Assembly: GCA_012927625.1 (NCBI GenBank)
Contig: JABBOV010000003.1
Span: 372,001 to 436,000, forward strand
Length of the DNA: 64,000 bases
Direction of reading: 5' to 3'
From: Glaciimonas sp.
GTDB taxonomy: Bacteria > Pseudomonadota > Gammaproteobacteria > Burkholderiales > Burkholderiaceae_D
Positions 63,194 to 64,000 of this stretch are shown here, one piece after another. Within the stretch, counting starts at the first letter, position 1; every line of letters begins with the position of its first letter. Under the pieces are notes generated by a model. The model did no database searches and was not told where the DNA came from. It saw only the letters and a list, made by a program, of their open reading frames with translations. A program made the position numbers and the translations under genes.

Positions 63194-64000
63194 TTACTTC
63201 TTGCGCATCGGCGGCAAATCGGTGCAGACGCCTTCGAACACTTCAGCAGCCATGCCGATCGATTCGCCCAACGTCGGGTGCGGATGGATGGTTTTGCCGA
63301 TATCGGTCGCGTCAGCGCCCATTTCGATGGCGAGCGCAATTTCACCGATCATGTCGCCGGCGTGGGTGCCGACGATGCCGCCGCCGACGATGCGGTGGGT
63401 TTCGGCATCGAACAGCAATTTGGTGAAACCTTCATCGCGCCCGTTGGCCACTGCACGGCCGGAAGCGGCCCAAGGGAAATGGCCTTTTTCAAGCTTGATG
63501 CCTTTGGCTTTGGCTTCGTCTTCGGTGATGCCGACCCATGCCACTTCGGGGTCGGTGTAGGCGACCGAGGGAATGACGCGGGCGTCGAAGTGCGACTTCT
63601 GGCCGGCCGCTGCTTCCGCTGCGACATGCGCTTCATGCACCGCTTTGTGCGCCAGCATCGGTTGCCCGACCAAGTCGCCGATGGCGAAAATGTGCTGCAC
63701 GTTGGTGCGCATCTGGCTATCGACAGTGATGAAACCGCGGTCGCTGACGGTGACGCCAGCCTTGTCGGCAGCAAGTTTCTTGCCATTCGGGCTGCGGCCG
63801 ACTGCCACTAACACCATGTCGTACAGTTGCGGTTCTGGTGCTGTGACGCTGGCATCTGCGCCTTCAAAGCTGACTTTGATGCCTTCCGGCAAGGCTTGGA
63901 TGCCAACGGTTTTGGTCTTCAACATGATCTTGTCGAAGCGTTTTTCGTTGAATTTTTGCCATACCTTGACCATGTCGCGGTCCGCGCCTTGCATCAAGCC
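63194..64000 (-). CDS. lpdA: Dihydrolipoamide dehydrogenase, C-terminal part
   Basis: About 269 C-terminal residues are visible; the start lies beyond the window. NAD-binding end (LVAVGRSPNGKKLAADKAGV), FAD-contact motif IFAIGDLVGQPMLAHKAVHE and the dimerisation domain with the active-site His-Glu pair in HPHPTLGESIGMAAE. It reoxidises dihydrolipoamide in the pyruvate and 2-oxoglutarate dehydrogenase complexes. The spacing and motifs are normal. Confidence 0.95.
   Translation of the reverse strand, partial: GLMQGADRDMVKVWQKFNEKRFDKIMLKTKTVGIQALPEGIKVSFEGADASVTAPEPQLYDMVLVAVGRSPNGKKLAADKAGVTVSDRGFITVDSQMRTNVQHIFAIGDLVGQPMLAHKAVHEAHVAAEAAAGQKSHFDARVIPSVAYTDPEVAWVGITEDEAKAKGIKLEKGHFPWAASGRAVANGRDEGFTKLLFDAETHRIVGGGIVGTHAGDMIGEIALAIEMGADATDIGKTIHPHPTLGESIGMAAEVFEGVCTDLPPMRKK

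Overview
The window looks like chromosomal DNA of a betaproteobacterium of the order Burkholderiales, most likely Oxalobacteraceae (a Herminiimonas- or Collimonas-like organism). This is an inference from protein sequence style, moderately GC-rich coding DNA and gene content; no rRNA or intact tRNA gene is present to confirm it. Layout: 1-5.6 kb holds a cut-off cation-efflux gene and a run of small minus-strand envelope and stress genes (CHRD, DUF3309, CsbD, PRC-barrel, DUF2721). 5.6-12.7 kb holds ettA, an HDOD/GAF signalling protein and a TRAP transporter (dctPQM). 13.2-16.7 kb has a BMP-type substrate-binding protein, then a decayed locus (acyltransferase, glycosyltransferase pseudogene, IS5-type remnant). 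17-20.8 kb has katG and mntH. 21-30.5 kb is a purine uptake and oxidation locus: a nucleoside-type ABC transporter (two permeases and a double ATPase), a fused xanthine dehydrogenase (xdhAB) and xdhC. The matching guanine deaminase gene lies at 45.0 kb. Between xdhC and guaD sits an island of about 14 kb: a higBA toxin-antitoxin pair, a 63-repeat type I-E CRISPR array, the complete cas set (cas2, cas1, cas6e, cas5e, cas7e, cse2, cse1, cas3) and a mazE gene with a broken mazF. From 46.5 to 64 kb follow a MacAB/NodT-type export operon, cytochrome b561, several small proteins, a CLC chloride transporter, a photoactive-yellow-protein homologue overlapping a diguanylate cyclase gene, an IS1595-family element, a MerR/aldo-keto reductase pair, a second RelE/HigB-like toxin-antitoxin pair, an unknown protein beside a tRNA 3'-end fragment, and the end of a lipoamide dehydrogenase gene. 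The most notable observation is a single-spacer mini-CRISPR between cas3 and cse1, on the strand opposite to the cas genes. It has two degenerate repeats exactly 61 bp apart that keep the repeat hairpin; the first keeps the full 8-nt crRNA handle. The unit is followed at once by an intrinsic terminator hidden in the 3' coding end of cas3. Its guide matches the cse1 promoter region next to an ATG PAM. Positions 1-15 pair everywhere except positions 6 and 12, the positions Cascade flips out. This is the architecture expected of a Cas-autorepressing guide RNA (CreR type). A second theme is mobile palindromes inside coding DNA. A 23-bp-arm palindrome sits in frame in the linker of the fused xanthine dehydrogenase, and GGGAGAGGG-type repeats form the C-terminus of that protein and much of the N-terminus of the neighbouring permease.
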